DNA from: Amphiduros pacificus
Lineage: Eukaryota; Annelida; Polychaeta; Phyllodocida; Hesionidae
Assembly (NCBI GenBank): GCA_949316495.1
Contig: OX439003.1
Location: 19,343,198 to 19,407,197, forward strand
DNA: 64,000 nucleotides
Reading direction: 5' to 3'
In this document: positions 1-11,763 of the stretch, piece by piece
How positions within the stretch are numbered: position 1 is the first letter of the stretch
Layout: each line of letters opens with the position of its first letter
The notes under the pieces: model-generated
What the model saw: the letters and a program-made list of their open reading frames with translations, nothing else
Told to the model about the DNA's origin: nothing
The model's database searches: none
Made by a program: the position numbers and the translations under genes

Positions 1-1031
1 TGAAAAGCACCCATGTTGAAAGACTGCTATTATAAGATAAAAGCGGTAAAAGCGTTTCATTTTATATCTGCGAGTTGGAAAAACCCGTGGCCTGAACCAA
101 TGAGGCTCGAAAGTGCTTACATGTCATCTAAATATTGCTTACAGTATAAAATTTCTTATTCAACAATAATATCAAACTTCTCCACTTTACAAGATGGATA
201 TTTTTTAAGCTTTTAGATCACTAATTAATTAATCTACATAAAGGCATACTTCCGAAAAAGGAAATCAAATATATTCCGGAATTTCCCAAAAGAAGTGCTA
301 AGATTACTTTCCTCAAGAATAAACTTCCCCCTCGTTGTCAAATTACAGTTACGCTCTGCTAAATGCTTTCGGGATTTTATTCGATATAGACCTAGAGGAA
401 TGGTTGTTTTTAGCTTATTCCTGGTAAGCTGTGAAAATAACAGATCTGAATTTTCTTGTTTCCACAATATTCTCAGCAGAACCAAGCCCAATTATGTGGT
501 AATCTCAATATTTTCATTTCCGTGATTCATTATTATATCTAATAGCTTAATCGATTTATTAAGTTGAATATGAAATTTTCTTTTTAGTGCGATATGCATT
601 TATTATTTGAGATTAAACAATTGTATTATGGCTAAATTTTAAATGTAAAAGGGGAATTTCTTATTCTGTTAATTTTTCCTCTGTATATGTACATTTTATC
701 AAGGAAATGTTAGAACGAAACTGATATGTTCCACATCTTAGTCACAAAATATCAAATAAAATTTGACATTTTTTTTCATAAAACACGAAAGGGAACAAAT
801 TATACAAATCTATGAATAGTTTAATTTCGGAGAGCGAAAGTGTGAGAAAATTATTTTGTCACGTCATGGGGCATCCTGAATTTCCATCATCCGACATGTT
901 ATCTGATACTGTGGGAATTTTACAAAATCAAGATTCAAACATTTTGGTGTTGCAAAATATTATCCTTTATGTTATGGTTGGAATTATAGGCAGGTCTGCT
1001 GTAATCTATGGTTATCGCCCATGGTCATCAT
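1..1031. other. gene-free stretch downstream of the phosphatase
   Basis: No gene is visible here. The short open frames lack family motifs and splice context. A minus-strand AATAAA (plus-strand tttatt at 599-604) lies about 430 bp past the phosphatase stop and could be its poly(A) signal, so part of this stretch may be 3' UTR. That is an inference from position only. Confidence 0.4.
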
Positions 1032-1613
1032 CTAATAGCCATCTCCTTTGGCCGGTTTCAGCAAACCCCTCATCCTTGCAAACCTGACCAGCTGTCTCTG
1101 GAAGCTTCTGTTGCACGCTACACTTCCTCTGTGATTCCTCATGTATTGCATGGCTGTCAGCAAGTCCATCCTCTTTTCGTACATCAGATAGGCCACGCAG
1201 ATGGCGCCACTGCGGTTTATCCCCATGGCACAGTGAACCAGACATTTTCCATCCTTCCTTTTGCACTTATCTATGAAGGCCTTTGCTCTTCCAAAGTGTT
1301 GCATGATATCGTAGCCCTCACGGTCTTCGGCATGGAACTGTTCATAGGCTACGATACCAGTACTGGCTTTGTAAGGGTTGTTCTCACTCTCGCGATGGGC
1401 TGCACAATTAAGCACGTGCGTGATGCCAAGTCTGTGAAGGTAATCCTCATTTTCTGCATCCCTATAATTCCCCATGTAGACGTGGTCCATGATCCTAGAG
1501 GGACTCCCTATGAGGCCGGGGTCCGGACCTTTGCTCCGGTACAGTATCTCCTGCATTTTGTCCATGTAGTAGGAGTCAGTCCCAACCTTAAGCTTAGCTA
1601 TGGCATCACTCAT
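1032..1613 (-). CDS. atypical dual-specificity protein phosphatase (DUSP3/DUSP13/DUSP29-like)
   Basis: This single coding exon encodes 193 aa. The DUSP domain covers roughly residues 35-185. The signature HCAMGINR is at 127-134, so Cys128 would be the nucleophile and Arg134 the phosphate-binding residue; Asp97 in FHAEDREGYD suits the general acid. AYLM follows the P-loop, as is usual in atypical DUSPs. Known family members dephosphorylate phospho-Tyr and phospho-Ser/Thr, often in MAP kinases; the substrate here is unknown. There is no MAPK-docking (CH2) domain and no signal peptide, so it should be cytosolic or nuclear. A strong 3' splice site (TTCATTTCAG) ends one base before the ATG at 1613, so I start at that methionine rather than ten codons upstream, which would be intronic. 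The 5' UTR must therefore be on another exon. The nearest family member cannot be decided by eye. Confidence 0.88.
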   Translation of the reverse strand: MSDAIAKLKVGTDSYYMDKMQEILYRSKGPDPGLIGSPSRIMDHVYMGNYRDAENEDYLHRLGITHVLNCAAHRESENNPYKASTGIVAYEQFHAEDREGYDIMQHFGRAKAFIDKCKRKDGKCLVHCAMGINRSGAICVAYLMYEKRMDLLTAMQYMRNHRGSVACNRSFQRQLVRFARMRGLLKPAKGDGY

Positions 1614-1614
1614 C

Positions 1615-3747
1615 CTGAAATGAATTGAAATATCAATCAACAAAGTGAACTTTACATCAATAGTAAATACTTAAACTTAATAAGGAGCAACAGATCAATA
1701 TTAAGCCTAAGTCTCACATTCCTGATCTATTCTCATAAGACTGACTTATTTTTTTTATCTATACTGGAAGTCGATTTTTTTCTAAATCTCTAAAGATATA
1801 TTTTCATTTCCTTATATCGTCATCAGCTGTATTTATTGAGGATGTCTTTGGCACGGTGTGATGCCATTTAACAGGAAACAAAACTACAGAGATTGGTTTT
1901 CCCTAAACATTTTTACAGAAAAAATGCCACAAATTTGTTATGAAGATACGTAAGGCTAGAAAATTAGTATTTTTTGTCAAACTCAAAATCCAGGAAACAA
2001 TTTTAACACTATAGTCTGCATAGAATACATGAGGAAATGATCAATAATGAAACCTTGACACCGAGGAGGTCATCCGAGAGGATCAGAATTTAAGTTTGAA
2101 CTGTTTTGTAAATCTTTATAGATCTTTTGTAAAGATCAAATTCCCATGCGTCTTAAGCTATACATTACAATAATACATTTGAATCAGACATAGATACAGA
2201 ACCGATCAAGTGGAATGTTTCTTTTTCTGCAAATATGTTAATCTTTAAGAGCCATATTAACCTCAGACAGAGTGTACAGAGTGCAGAAGCCCATTCACCC
2301 TAATGTGTACTTTGCTAATGTTGACTTTGCTGATGTTTCTATCATATGTCTTGAATGTATCCAAACAAAATATATATTTAGCAAAGAAGAAAAACATATT
2401 AGATGTTGTGATATTGTTCCATAATTAGCAAATTGTTTGCACATCAATCATACAACTTCATGCAATACATAGAATATAGAATGGTTGAAAGAATCTAATG
2501 AATATAAAATGTATTACAAAAATTATATCGGAAGATTTGTTTTGTTTTGACCTTATCGTGAATAGTGAAAAACAAATCTTTTGTTATATGGATTAATTAT
2601 TATATCCACTATATTATTCAGGTATCATAATCTGCCAAAATGATATTAAAATAAAAAGGTCCTGAATCTCCATATCATGTGGTGAATTGTCCTTCATGAT
2701 CTTATCTAAGTAAAAAAACATGATGTCAAAGGTGAACAGCCTAAATCATTCTCAAACTCTTATTTTGCTTTTGTTAACTTAGTATATATAACATATATAC
2801 TAATACCTTTTACTGTGTTGATTTTTACAGTAAATAGTGTTTCAGTCTGTTATGTATAATCGGATATTTTGTTTTTGCTTTGCAACGATTATGAACTGGT
2901 TAAGAATCACTTTGCACCAGTTTGATAAATGGTATTGCTGACAAACATGTTGTTAACACGATACCAGCGTCTACTGGAAGATTGCCATACAGTGTGTAGG
3001 TACTCTCAAAACAGATATACAAGCACTATAATGTTGATAGAGGTAAATACTATTGTATCAAATGAAGTATTTTGGCAACAAATAAAAGACTATTTAAGCA
3101 TTATTAGATTGTATTGGCTTTTTGAAAGGTATGTTCTATTGAGAGCTTCACCAGAAGATAGTTCTACTTTGAGGCTAAAATTTGCAATGAAATTCAACAC
3201 TACTTTTTTATTCTAGTCAAATCTGCTAAAACTACTTGCCATCCTATGTAAAAGATATGATTTTGACACTGTTATATTCTTAGAAATCGGAAAATGATTG
3301 TCAAGGTGTCAGGGTTCACTTTCGCTTCCCTATTAAGAGGAAGTTGAATTAAGGGTTGGTCACTGTCAGATGCATGACTGTAAGAGTGAAACTTGTTCAG
3401 CTGCTTAAACAGGATTGTGATTGGATAAAATATCTTCCTGGAATATTGTAACAAAAGGAAACAACACAACAGACCACTGATCAACTCCATCTGTTTTCTG
3501 GAAAACGTATTTCTTTAAATATTGTGAAAAGATGCGCAATTAGCGCTTGTATGTTTTAGTGAGTCGATAATTATATATAAATGACAACATGATACCATGA
3601 TGGCAGTGAGTTTGTTTTTATGTTTCAGAAAGATTAATGAATACTGAAAGGAGGACACATATGAGAAGATTATCATACACACGCTTGGAAAATAAACAAC
3701 AATTAGGACATGGATAGGACAATTTGACAGGAAGTGGACATACTTAC
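1615..3747. other. probable 5' intron of the phosphatase gene, no coding exon seen
   Basis: This AT-rich stretch lies between the 3' splice site just before the phosphatase ATG and a candidate leader exon. I saw no conserved coding segment or clear mobile element in it. Confidence 0.4.
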
Positions 3748-3917
3748 CTGGTGTAGATAGTAGCCCCAGTGGCTGGTGTGAGATATGTAGTGGATATGTA
3801 GTGGTAGGACCAAGCAAGGCTGAACCTTAGTAATAATAGATAGCCCAGCAGCTGCTGCCTTGGCTTCGATACATGGTTTGTGTGATCCTCTTACAACTCC
3901 CAGTGGACAATTATAAC
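3748..3917 (-). other. candidate upstream (5' UTR) exon of the phosphatase gene
   Basis: A 170-bp segment on the minus strand has a good acceptor at one end (TTTACACAG before 3917) and a consensus donor at the other (CACCAG|GTAAGTA after 3748). It has one frame open throughout, but nothing in it is recognisable, and that frame does not join in phase with the phosphatase ATG. A non-coding leader exon for the phosphatase fits orientation and position; a chance splice-site pair is the alternative. Confidence 0.35.
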
Positions 3918-4823
3918 CTGTGTAAAGAGGTCAAAATCATCCCACTGTCTGCTCCACGCAATGTACCCTCCAATATGTTTCTCTAAAACATATCTTTTGA
4001 ATATATGTTTCTGTATCTTTTCCAGATGTCTTGTCAGAAGGTTCCCGTGTAGTGTCTCTTTGCAAAACACTTATTGCAATCGTTCAGGCTCGAGTTGGCA
4101 TGAAAGATTGAACCAAAGTGTTTGATATATGGCAAAATGGTGTCTCTTTTGTACATATGGATATAAGCATTAGAGCCAATGGCATGTGTATATGTTGGTA
4201 ACACTGCAATGGTATCCTTAAAAGAACCCGTTCAAATACCATTGCGTTGTTAGATCTTCTCTGACAAAGGATGACCAATATATTCAGGTAATGTACACTA
4301 ATATTGATCCAATCCACTGAACACTTTTCAAAGAAGTATAGCTTGTTATTGGATTACACTTATCAAGGATTAAAGACGGCGGTGTAATACTTTAATAAGA
4401 TAACATTGAACTGCTAAGTAATCTGATACAAATTTAATAATGAAAATCAAGTAGGTTCATACTTCAAAGAAAAGATAATCGAAAAAATGTTTTCATCTGG
4501 AATGATGTTATTGCTTTTGAAAAAGAGCTTTTATATATGAGGGCAAATATAGTTCTCTCCATTAAGCCTACATGATTAATACATTCATGATATTACCGCC
4601 TCCTACGTTGGAATAATGTCTCGTATTGTACACTTCACAGATATTAACAATATCGTTGCTATTTTAAAAGATTTTAAATGCACGCATTGTACCTTTTATG
4701 TTGAAAACATTGTCCGAATAAAGAGGTACATTTGAATAGAGAATATAGGATTTTGATATAAAATCCATATCAAAGTGGCTTCATGTACCCACATTTAATT
4801 TAGTTAATGAAGAACTCTTCACA
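3918..4823. other. intergenic, no gene seen
   Basis: This lies between the phosphatase leader candidate and the end of the first fucosyltransferase. A minus-strand ATTAAA (4799 to 4794) sits 25 bp past the fucosyltransferase stop and may be its poly(A) signal. Nothing else is recognisable. Confidence 0.4.
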
Positions 4824-7496
4824 TTATGAGTTGATATTCTTTTTTACTCTCCTATAGGGTATAATTTGTATCATTTCAATTGGTTTTTGTCCGTTAACTG
4901 TCTTATAATCCATTGAGGCAAATGTATATGGTTTGCCACGATTGCACTTGTTCAGTTTCCACCATTCTTTTAAGTCTGATATCTGAGAAGGTTGTCTCTT
5001 TTGTAAGTCTGTCCCATGCAATAATGCGCACATCCTACACCAGAACCTGGTGTTTATGAAGGTCCCAGTCCCTTTCCATGTAAAATATTCGTTGTATACA
5101 TCATCGTGTTTGTCCAGGTAATTAAGATAACTTGCTAATGCCTTGGGTGATGAGAAATTGTCCACGTGAATAAAAGAATGATAAGGGGACACCTGGTGGT
5201 ATTCGTCAACACTGGCTCCCATGACGATTGGTACAATGTTATTTCTGAAAATAAAATGTTTTCAATGAAGATATCTTTTGGAATAAAATGCTACTTTTAA
5301 TAATATTAACCCCGAAAAGATTTCATTTTGTCTTAATGATATAAACATTTTTTAATGTAATTAATTATTTCATGTAATCATTTGTTAAATGGTCCATAAT
5401 AAAAGATATCAGTACATTTTTTAGTATTTCAGTATTTTGTTTTATCTGATGCTATACTTGAGGCTACTTACTCCATAACTGTTAATTGTATCGCAGACAT
5501 TGTGGCAAACCTATGATATTTGTTATTAATTATGTTATTAATTTTTACCTTTAGTTGTCTATATCTTATTTAATGATATTGATTCAAATATGACATCGTT
5601 CAATGAATCCACGCATTTACGACTGACGACAATTTAACTTGATCACTTATTTGACATTTGCATCATTTTCATGTAGTTAATAGACGTTTAACGGCATTTT
5701 GTTTTTATAGCAGGCCCAATAAGGTGTTTTTGTTGCATTAAATCGTTTTTCAAAATGTCCAAAATTGGAGGTATGTTTGAAAATTGTGTCTCTTCAAAAT
5801 GATGCTAAATATAAGATTATACGTTAGATGGTGCATAAAACTTGAATATTGTAGTGTAAAATGTTACCATGCATGTGTTCTGATATCAAACAGAAAGTGT
5901 TACACATTGATATTGAAAGGTATAGAATTAAACAGTCTCTGTCCATAATGTGGTTGAGAGTCTCTATAAATAATATAGTTTACTGGAGGTCAAAGATCAT
6001 AAGGTCATCAAACGGAAGGAAAGATGTCAAGCTTTATGAAAGGACAAATTAAAAATGAAAATTGCAGTATACACATATGTATATAGCAATTTACTTTTTG
6101 CAGAGCTCCAAACATATCGCAAGCATTGTGTAAAATGCTAAAAATTAAAGAAAGATAAATCACTCAAAACGAAATAAAAGTGGAATAAAAGTAAGTGAGC
6201 AAAGAAATTTTTTCAATATGGTGTCTTCAAGATTGGGTCAAATTGTTTTTCAAAATGGTAAGTTCTTGCTCATACTTACTCCAGGGCATTTTCAAAGTAC
6301 TTTTCTGTAATATAATCTTGACAATTTGAATTTTCAAATGACAGGTAAAATTTATATTCTTTGTTTAGTTTTTCAAAACATGTTTTTGACTTGGATCGTG
6401 GGCATTTTAAGGACCCACATGATCCGTAAATGTCAACCTGGATATATTTCCCTAATTCATTGGCATATTGTAATCTCCTATTGGAAGTGCCACAATGAGA
6501 GACAAACCAGGCTACAAGTTTAGTCTTATGTTTTGCATAGTTCTCCGTCTGTGCCTTCTGCAGGACATCTGGGTCAGTGGGAACATATTTTGCATATGGA
6601 GTGACTATAGTTGAATCTCGCCGGTAGGTGGCTGTCCAGTTGACCTTATTTTTTAAAGCACTGACATATCCGACGGAATTCCGTGCACTTTCTAACTGGT
6701 AATAAATCCAGATTTGATTTTTTGATCTATTATGCGAGGGCAACACACCTCCGGAAGCGATAATCACAGCAGAAGCGTTTATGATCTTTTGTCTGGACAC
6801 CAACCTACACTGGTGTACGGGGCACTCACGGAAGACATGGTCGCCTTGTGGACGAATTTTTCCAGAGATATATATTTCTTTAGTATCATTGACCCAACCA
6901 GACTTTCCTAACATCTTGGCATAGGCCAACTGCGCCAGGATTCTGTCACTACCGGATGATGTGTCCCACATATCGATTTCAGGAGGGTTGTCATAAAACC
7001 ATAAGTCATTCCCATTCTCACTCCAAGATAGATGCTTCTTACTTTGATAAAATCTTTGAAGATATGACAGTGATTTTCTTTTATTTTCAGCAATGCTCCT
7101 TTTATAAGAATATTCTAAAGTATCGTTTGACCCACCCGTAGAAGAATTCACTGCATCTGGCAATCTCGGAACTTTATCTATTAATTTAGTTGATCTAGTT
7201 ATATAAGTTCCAGTGATGTGTGGTCTTTGTCTTGATATTGCTTTGGTTGTGAATATTAAAGAGGAGGATAGTTTAGCTGTGGATGTTTCAGCTGTGGAAG
7301 GTTTAACTGAGGAGGCTTCGGTTTCAGATGTTAAATATTGTACAGAAAGCGTGGCAAGATCATTGGGAAACATATTTCCTGACTGGTTCTCTTCATAGTT
7401 CCAAAGTTCCAACATAAGAAGAAATACCAGCATTGAGGAGACGAGGAAAGCTGTGAAAACGCTATCTAGTATGCACCGTCGGGTTATTAACACCAT
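4824..7496 (-). CDS. alpha-1,3-fucosyltransferase (GT10), copy A
   Basis: Exons 6280-7496 and 4824-5244 give 545 aa. The splice is phase 2: donor GTAAGT at 6279, acceptor TTTTCAG before 5244, rebuilding a Glu codon. It is a Golgi type II membrane enzyme expected to move fucose from GDP-fucose to GlcNAc of N-glycans or glycolipids. The N-terminus has a short basic tail, one membrane helix (about 13-31), then a long Ser/Thr-rich stem (about 55-160). The GT10 catalytic region starts near 164. Family motifs are WTATYRRDSTIVTPY (287-301), QYANELGKYIQVDIYG (343-358) and FENSNCQDYITEK (387-399), followed across the splice by NNIVPIVMGA. FTWKGTG and Cys-rich residues close the C-terminus. The ATG sits just after an acceptor (TTTTTCAG), so a leader exon lies upstream. 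Linkage specificity cannot be read from sequence. Copy B lies about 4.3 kb upstream in the same orientation. Confidence 0.92.
5245..6279 (-). other. intron of fucosyltransferase copy A
   Basis: This is a GT..AG phase-2 intron of about 1.04 kb. It is AT-rich and shows no repeat or nested gene. The donor overlaps an in-frame TAA, so unspliced RNA would stop at once. Confidence 0.85.
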
Positions 7497-10400
7497 CCCT
7501 GAAAAACAAACTGTTTATATATAACTCTCAAATATCATAGTATTGCTAAAAAAAAAAGGTATGTATTACTCAAATTATACTTGACTTGTTATAAGGTTTC
7601 AGCTTAATATACTAAAACGTCATCAAACAGAAATAGAAATAAATTCAGTTTAAAAATATAAAAAACCTGCTTGAATATTGACAGAAGATATGTTGTGTTG
7701 TGTCTGTTCTACTTAATTACATCGACAAATATGCCATCGTTTATGGAGATTTTTTAACCTCGTTGTGAGTCATCAGTTCAGATTATGTCAGTTGAATGTT
7801 CCTGACTTGGAATAGGTCTCAATGAAAACGAAATTAATCCAGTACGAGGGACCAAGCGGTTGGAATGTATTGTGTTCAGAGCGCATTCTGGGTTTGTTTC
7901 AGGGTTAAATCATTTATTTATTTTGGGTTAAATGGGTTAAATCATTTATTTTGATTAGCCTAGTTGTAAACGCAGTAAAACCAAGATGGCTGAAAACTGG
8001 TTGAAAGTTGCCCCAATATTTCTTAAGGGTCTAACACGTAATAAGTACTGCTTTCCAAGTATTCAAACGGTCATTTGTTACATCAATAGGTAACCAGTTC
8101 TACGAAGAGTTCCACGTAACATTCTTCTTCAATTAGCAAGAAAACCAAACTGTGCCATTATAAAATGTTATCTTCACAATCACATTATATTTTTCCTGAA
8201 AAAATTCCTTGTTACCCATTATTTGTACATTTAAACCCAAAAATGCACTTCCGCACAAAATGATGGCATCTAACTCGTTCAGTGTGCACCCAGCATCCGG
8301 TCTTAAAAACAGTATCGAAAAATGATCAATTCTGACAGATCGAGATGGTACTTCATACAATGCACATACACACACAGCAAAATGATGATGGTGAGAGAAC
8401 ATAGAGTAAAAAAAGGAAATTATATTATATACTTATTTTAAATTTTCAGTAAATGTAGTCCAGTGCTGGAACTTTGACTCCACTCGTCGAGATTGCTTCG
8501 GAAAAATGATGTGCAAGGTTCTCAAGCCAGGGTATATGTATGAATGACGTTATTGCCATAAAATCAATGTAATTGACTACTGTTGAGGATTAGCGGTAAA
8601 ACCAAACAGAAGCTATATAACTTGCTCATAAAGATAATATTTACCACTTTATCTTCACCATTGAAAATAAAATTATGTTGATTGAATAATTCATTTAATC
8701 TGTAATAGTGATATTTCAGATATCATTTAAGATAGCTATAATTTAATGAGAGATTGTTAAAAATGGTTGTTGTAAAATGTCATCCAAAATAATATGAGCA
8801 GATACACCAAAAATCAAAAAGTGATGCTTCAAATGTTTGCAAATGTTTTAATTTCTGTCCAGTTTAGTGGGGGGGACATAGATATTTACTTTGCGAAGTC
8901 TGCAATTGCAAACAAATATTATATATAATGTATTACCACACATCTGATGGGGAGCTGCATCGACCAATCTGCACCTAATGCAGATAAGAGCCTCGGCCAA
9001 CTATCGGACAATGCCTTCAATTAAATCAGAAGGCATATAGGTATGAAATAATAATGTGCATCATGCCAACCGTTAATGATCCGTTAAAGTCGGTTTATTT
9101 ACGAGTGCATCCCACTTGCAAACCAATGAAGATATAACCTTTTGGAAAATAGTTAATTGGCAGTATTATATAAAACGAGTCCAAGAGTGGAACGATATAT
9201 AAGAGTCTGGTTAACAAATAGTTAATTTTACTATTTATATATTTTGAACGGTTTTACCATAAACATATGTGCAAATGAGTGCTCCAGGAAATGTTTTATG
9301 CAAGTATCATTTCTATTCAAACCTTCTACTGGATGCTGTATTTATGTAATTTTGTGTGAAATGTGCTATAAATGCTTCTCCGCTTAAAAGAGGTTCCCCT
9401 ACAGTTATGTCTTGGATTTGACTTGTGTCAGTTTGATATCCCATTACCATCCTTATCTACTGCTAATCATACGTTGTAGCAAATTTCATTTTTATAGTAA
9501 TCAAGTATGTGGAACGGTTAATACACGTGCACGGCAGGAGCCCGGCAGGAGCCATACATGCCTGTTACATTTTGCCCTAAGAGGTGAACCTATATGTGTA
9601 TAGTATGATATAAATGATGTCTTGCTGAGCTATGTACATGTAGGGACATAATTACGAATACGTAAGCGAATGTGTTGACTTCGGCATTTCTCAGCATTCT
9701 GCACCCGATATGAAGTTTACCTGGTCATATTATGCTGAAATCTAATATTTATGTTTGTATTATTGTGCCGATTTATATCGGATTTTATATGTGCTTTGGC
9801 GCATAATAAATCTCATGGTGTAAGTAAAGCTTTTCATGTGCTTCCCTTAATAAAAACCTTCCTGTTCATTATTTATTAATTACATAAAAAAACAAAAACA
9901 GTAATCTTCTTTTTCAAAAATATATTTCAACAAACAGTAGCTTTGCATGAGAGTATTTTCAATGTTGATATTCTGATTCTATTTTACAACTGACATTAAA
10001 GATAATATTGTTTTATTTTTTGACGATTCTTCACAACATTCTGTGAATATTCAACATTATGAGTGTCAAGAGCTGTGCATCGCATTGCAAAGTGATTGTT
10101 ATCATAACTCTATTATAAGAAACTACCAAAATCATAAATCAGTTATACAAATGTATACAAACCACTGTTTTATGCAATTTAAAGAAAGCAAATAAATATA
10201 AGTAACGTTATTAACGTGATAAAAATCAACAGGCCTCAATCCTCTGTGTAGGGGATGAGTTCAGAACTAATGATCCAGGGATGGTATAATTTCATCAGAA
10301 ACACATATGAAAAATTGATGACACCCTTGTATTTGCAGTCGTTAAGTATTTGGCACGCTTGATTGGCGTGATTATTTCTGAGTGGCTTGTATTTCTGACA

Positions 10401-10661
10401 ATGGCAGTAGCTTCATAACGAAGTGCGGCCCAAATCAAGGCATGATAAAACACAGAAGAGTTCCTATTTAAATCTACTTCTCTTGATTTACATATCTGAT
10501 AAGAATATTTGTAAAGCCTTGCCTCCTTTTCCCATTGAAAGGACACCTCTGGACATAAAAAGGTTCATAAGGAATGGCATCTGTCAAGAGATTATATCGA
10601 GATAATCCATTCAACCTGAGCTTTGACCTGAATCCCAAATCTATGTTGTTCTCACATCACT
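7497..10661. other. intergenic between phosphatase/FucT-A side and FucT-B
   Basis: AT-rich sequence holding only short open frames without motifs. The leader exon and promoter of fucosyltransferase copy A should lie in its first part but cannot be pinned. No mobile element was recognised. Confidence 0.4.
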
Positions 10662-11091
<430 letters not shown>

Positions 11092-11763
11092 ATCAAATCT
11101 GTTTTGGAGGACGCAGAGATAACTCAAACTATGATTTCATCGAAAGGCAGAGGTCATGGGTTATTTTACAAAGATTTGAGGTGCGTTACATAATATGTGG
11201 TCATGACGCTGTAATACACGGACACTATCTGTTTCAAATGGACCAAAGACTACCTGCCAAGAATTATTAGCTTGTATATGACTTAAACATCTGCACTCTT
11301 GTGGTCTATCACAGTGTTAAGCCTGTACATATAGATATCTGAAAGTGCCCCATTGTTTGCAAACCTACAAAATAGATATTTACAGAGGATCACTGGTCAG
11401 TTGAGCAAATGTTGTTGAAGTGTTTAACTGAATAAATTAGATTTCAGCAGACGATTCATATATATTTTTAACGACATAGAAATGTTTTTAATTGCAATGA
11501 TATGGGCAATAAAATTTGATCAAAAAGTTTAGGGTAAAACATAAATTATATAAAGAAAAGGTGCATGAAAGTCTGATTTCTTGAAGGTTCAGGGTAATCA
11601 ATTAATCGAACCTAAAGCTCTTCTGACTGTTCTAATAACTATATCTTGGGAGATCGTAGAGAGAGCAAAACTTGGCACAAACAAGCAGTATGAATTATTT
11701 TCCCATCAAACTAATACCCAAAATATAAAGAATAAATAGTCAAGCCCAATAAATAGCCCCGCA
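11092..11763. other. short intergenic stretch after FucT-B
   Basis: This follows the stop of fucosyltransferase copy B on its strand and probably contains the 3' UTR. No clear poly(A) hexamer stands out close to the stop. Confidence 0.35.

Noticed and set aside
1008-1628. 206-codon plus-strand open frame
   Set aside because: It is the antisense shadow of the phosphatase exon, whose strand has the HC(X)5R motif and correct splice context.
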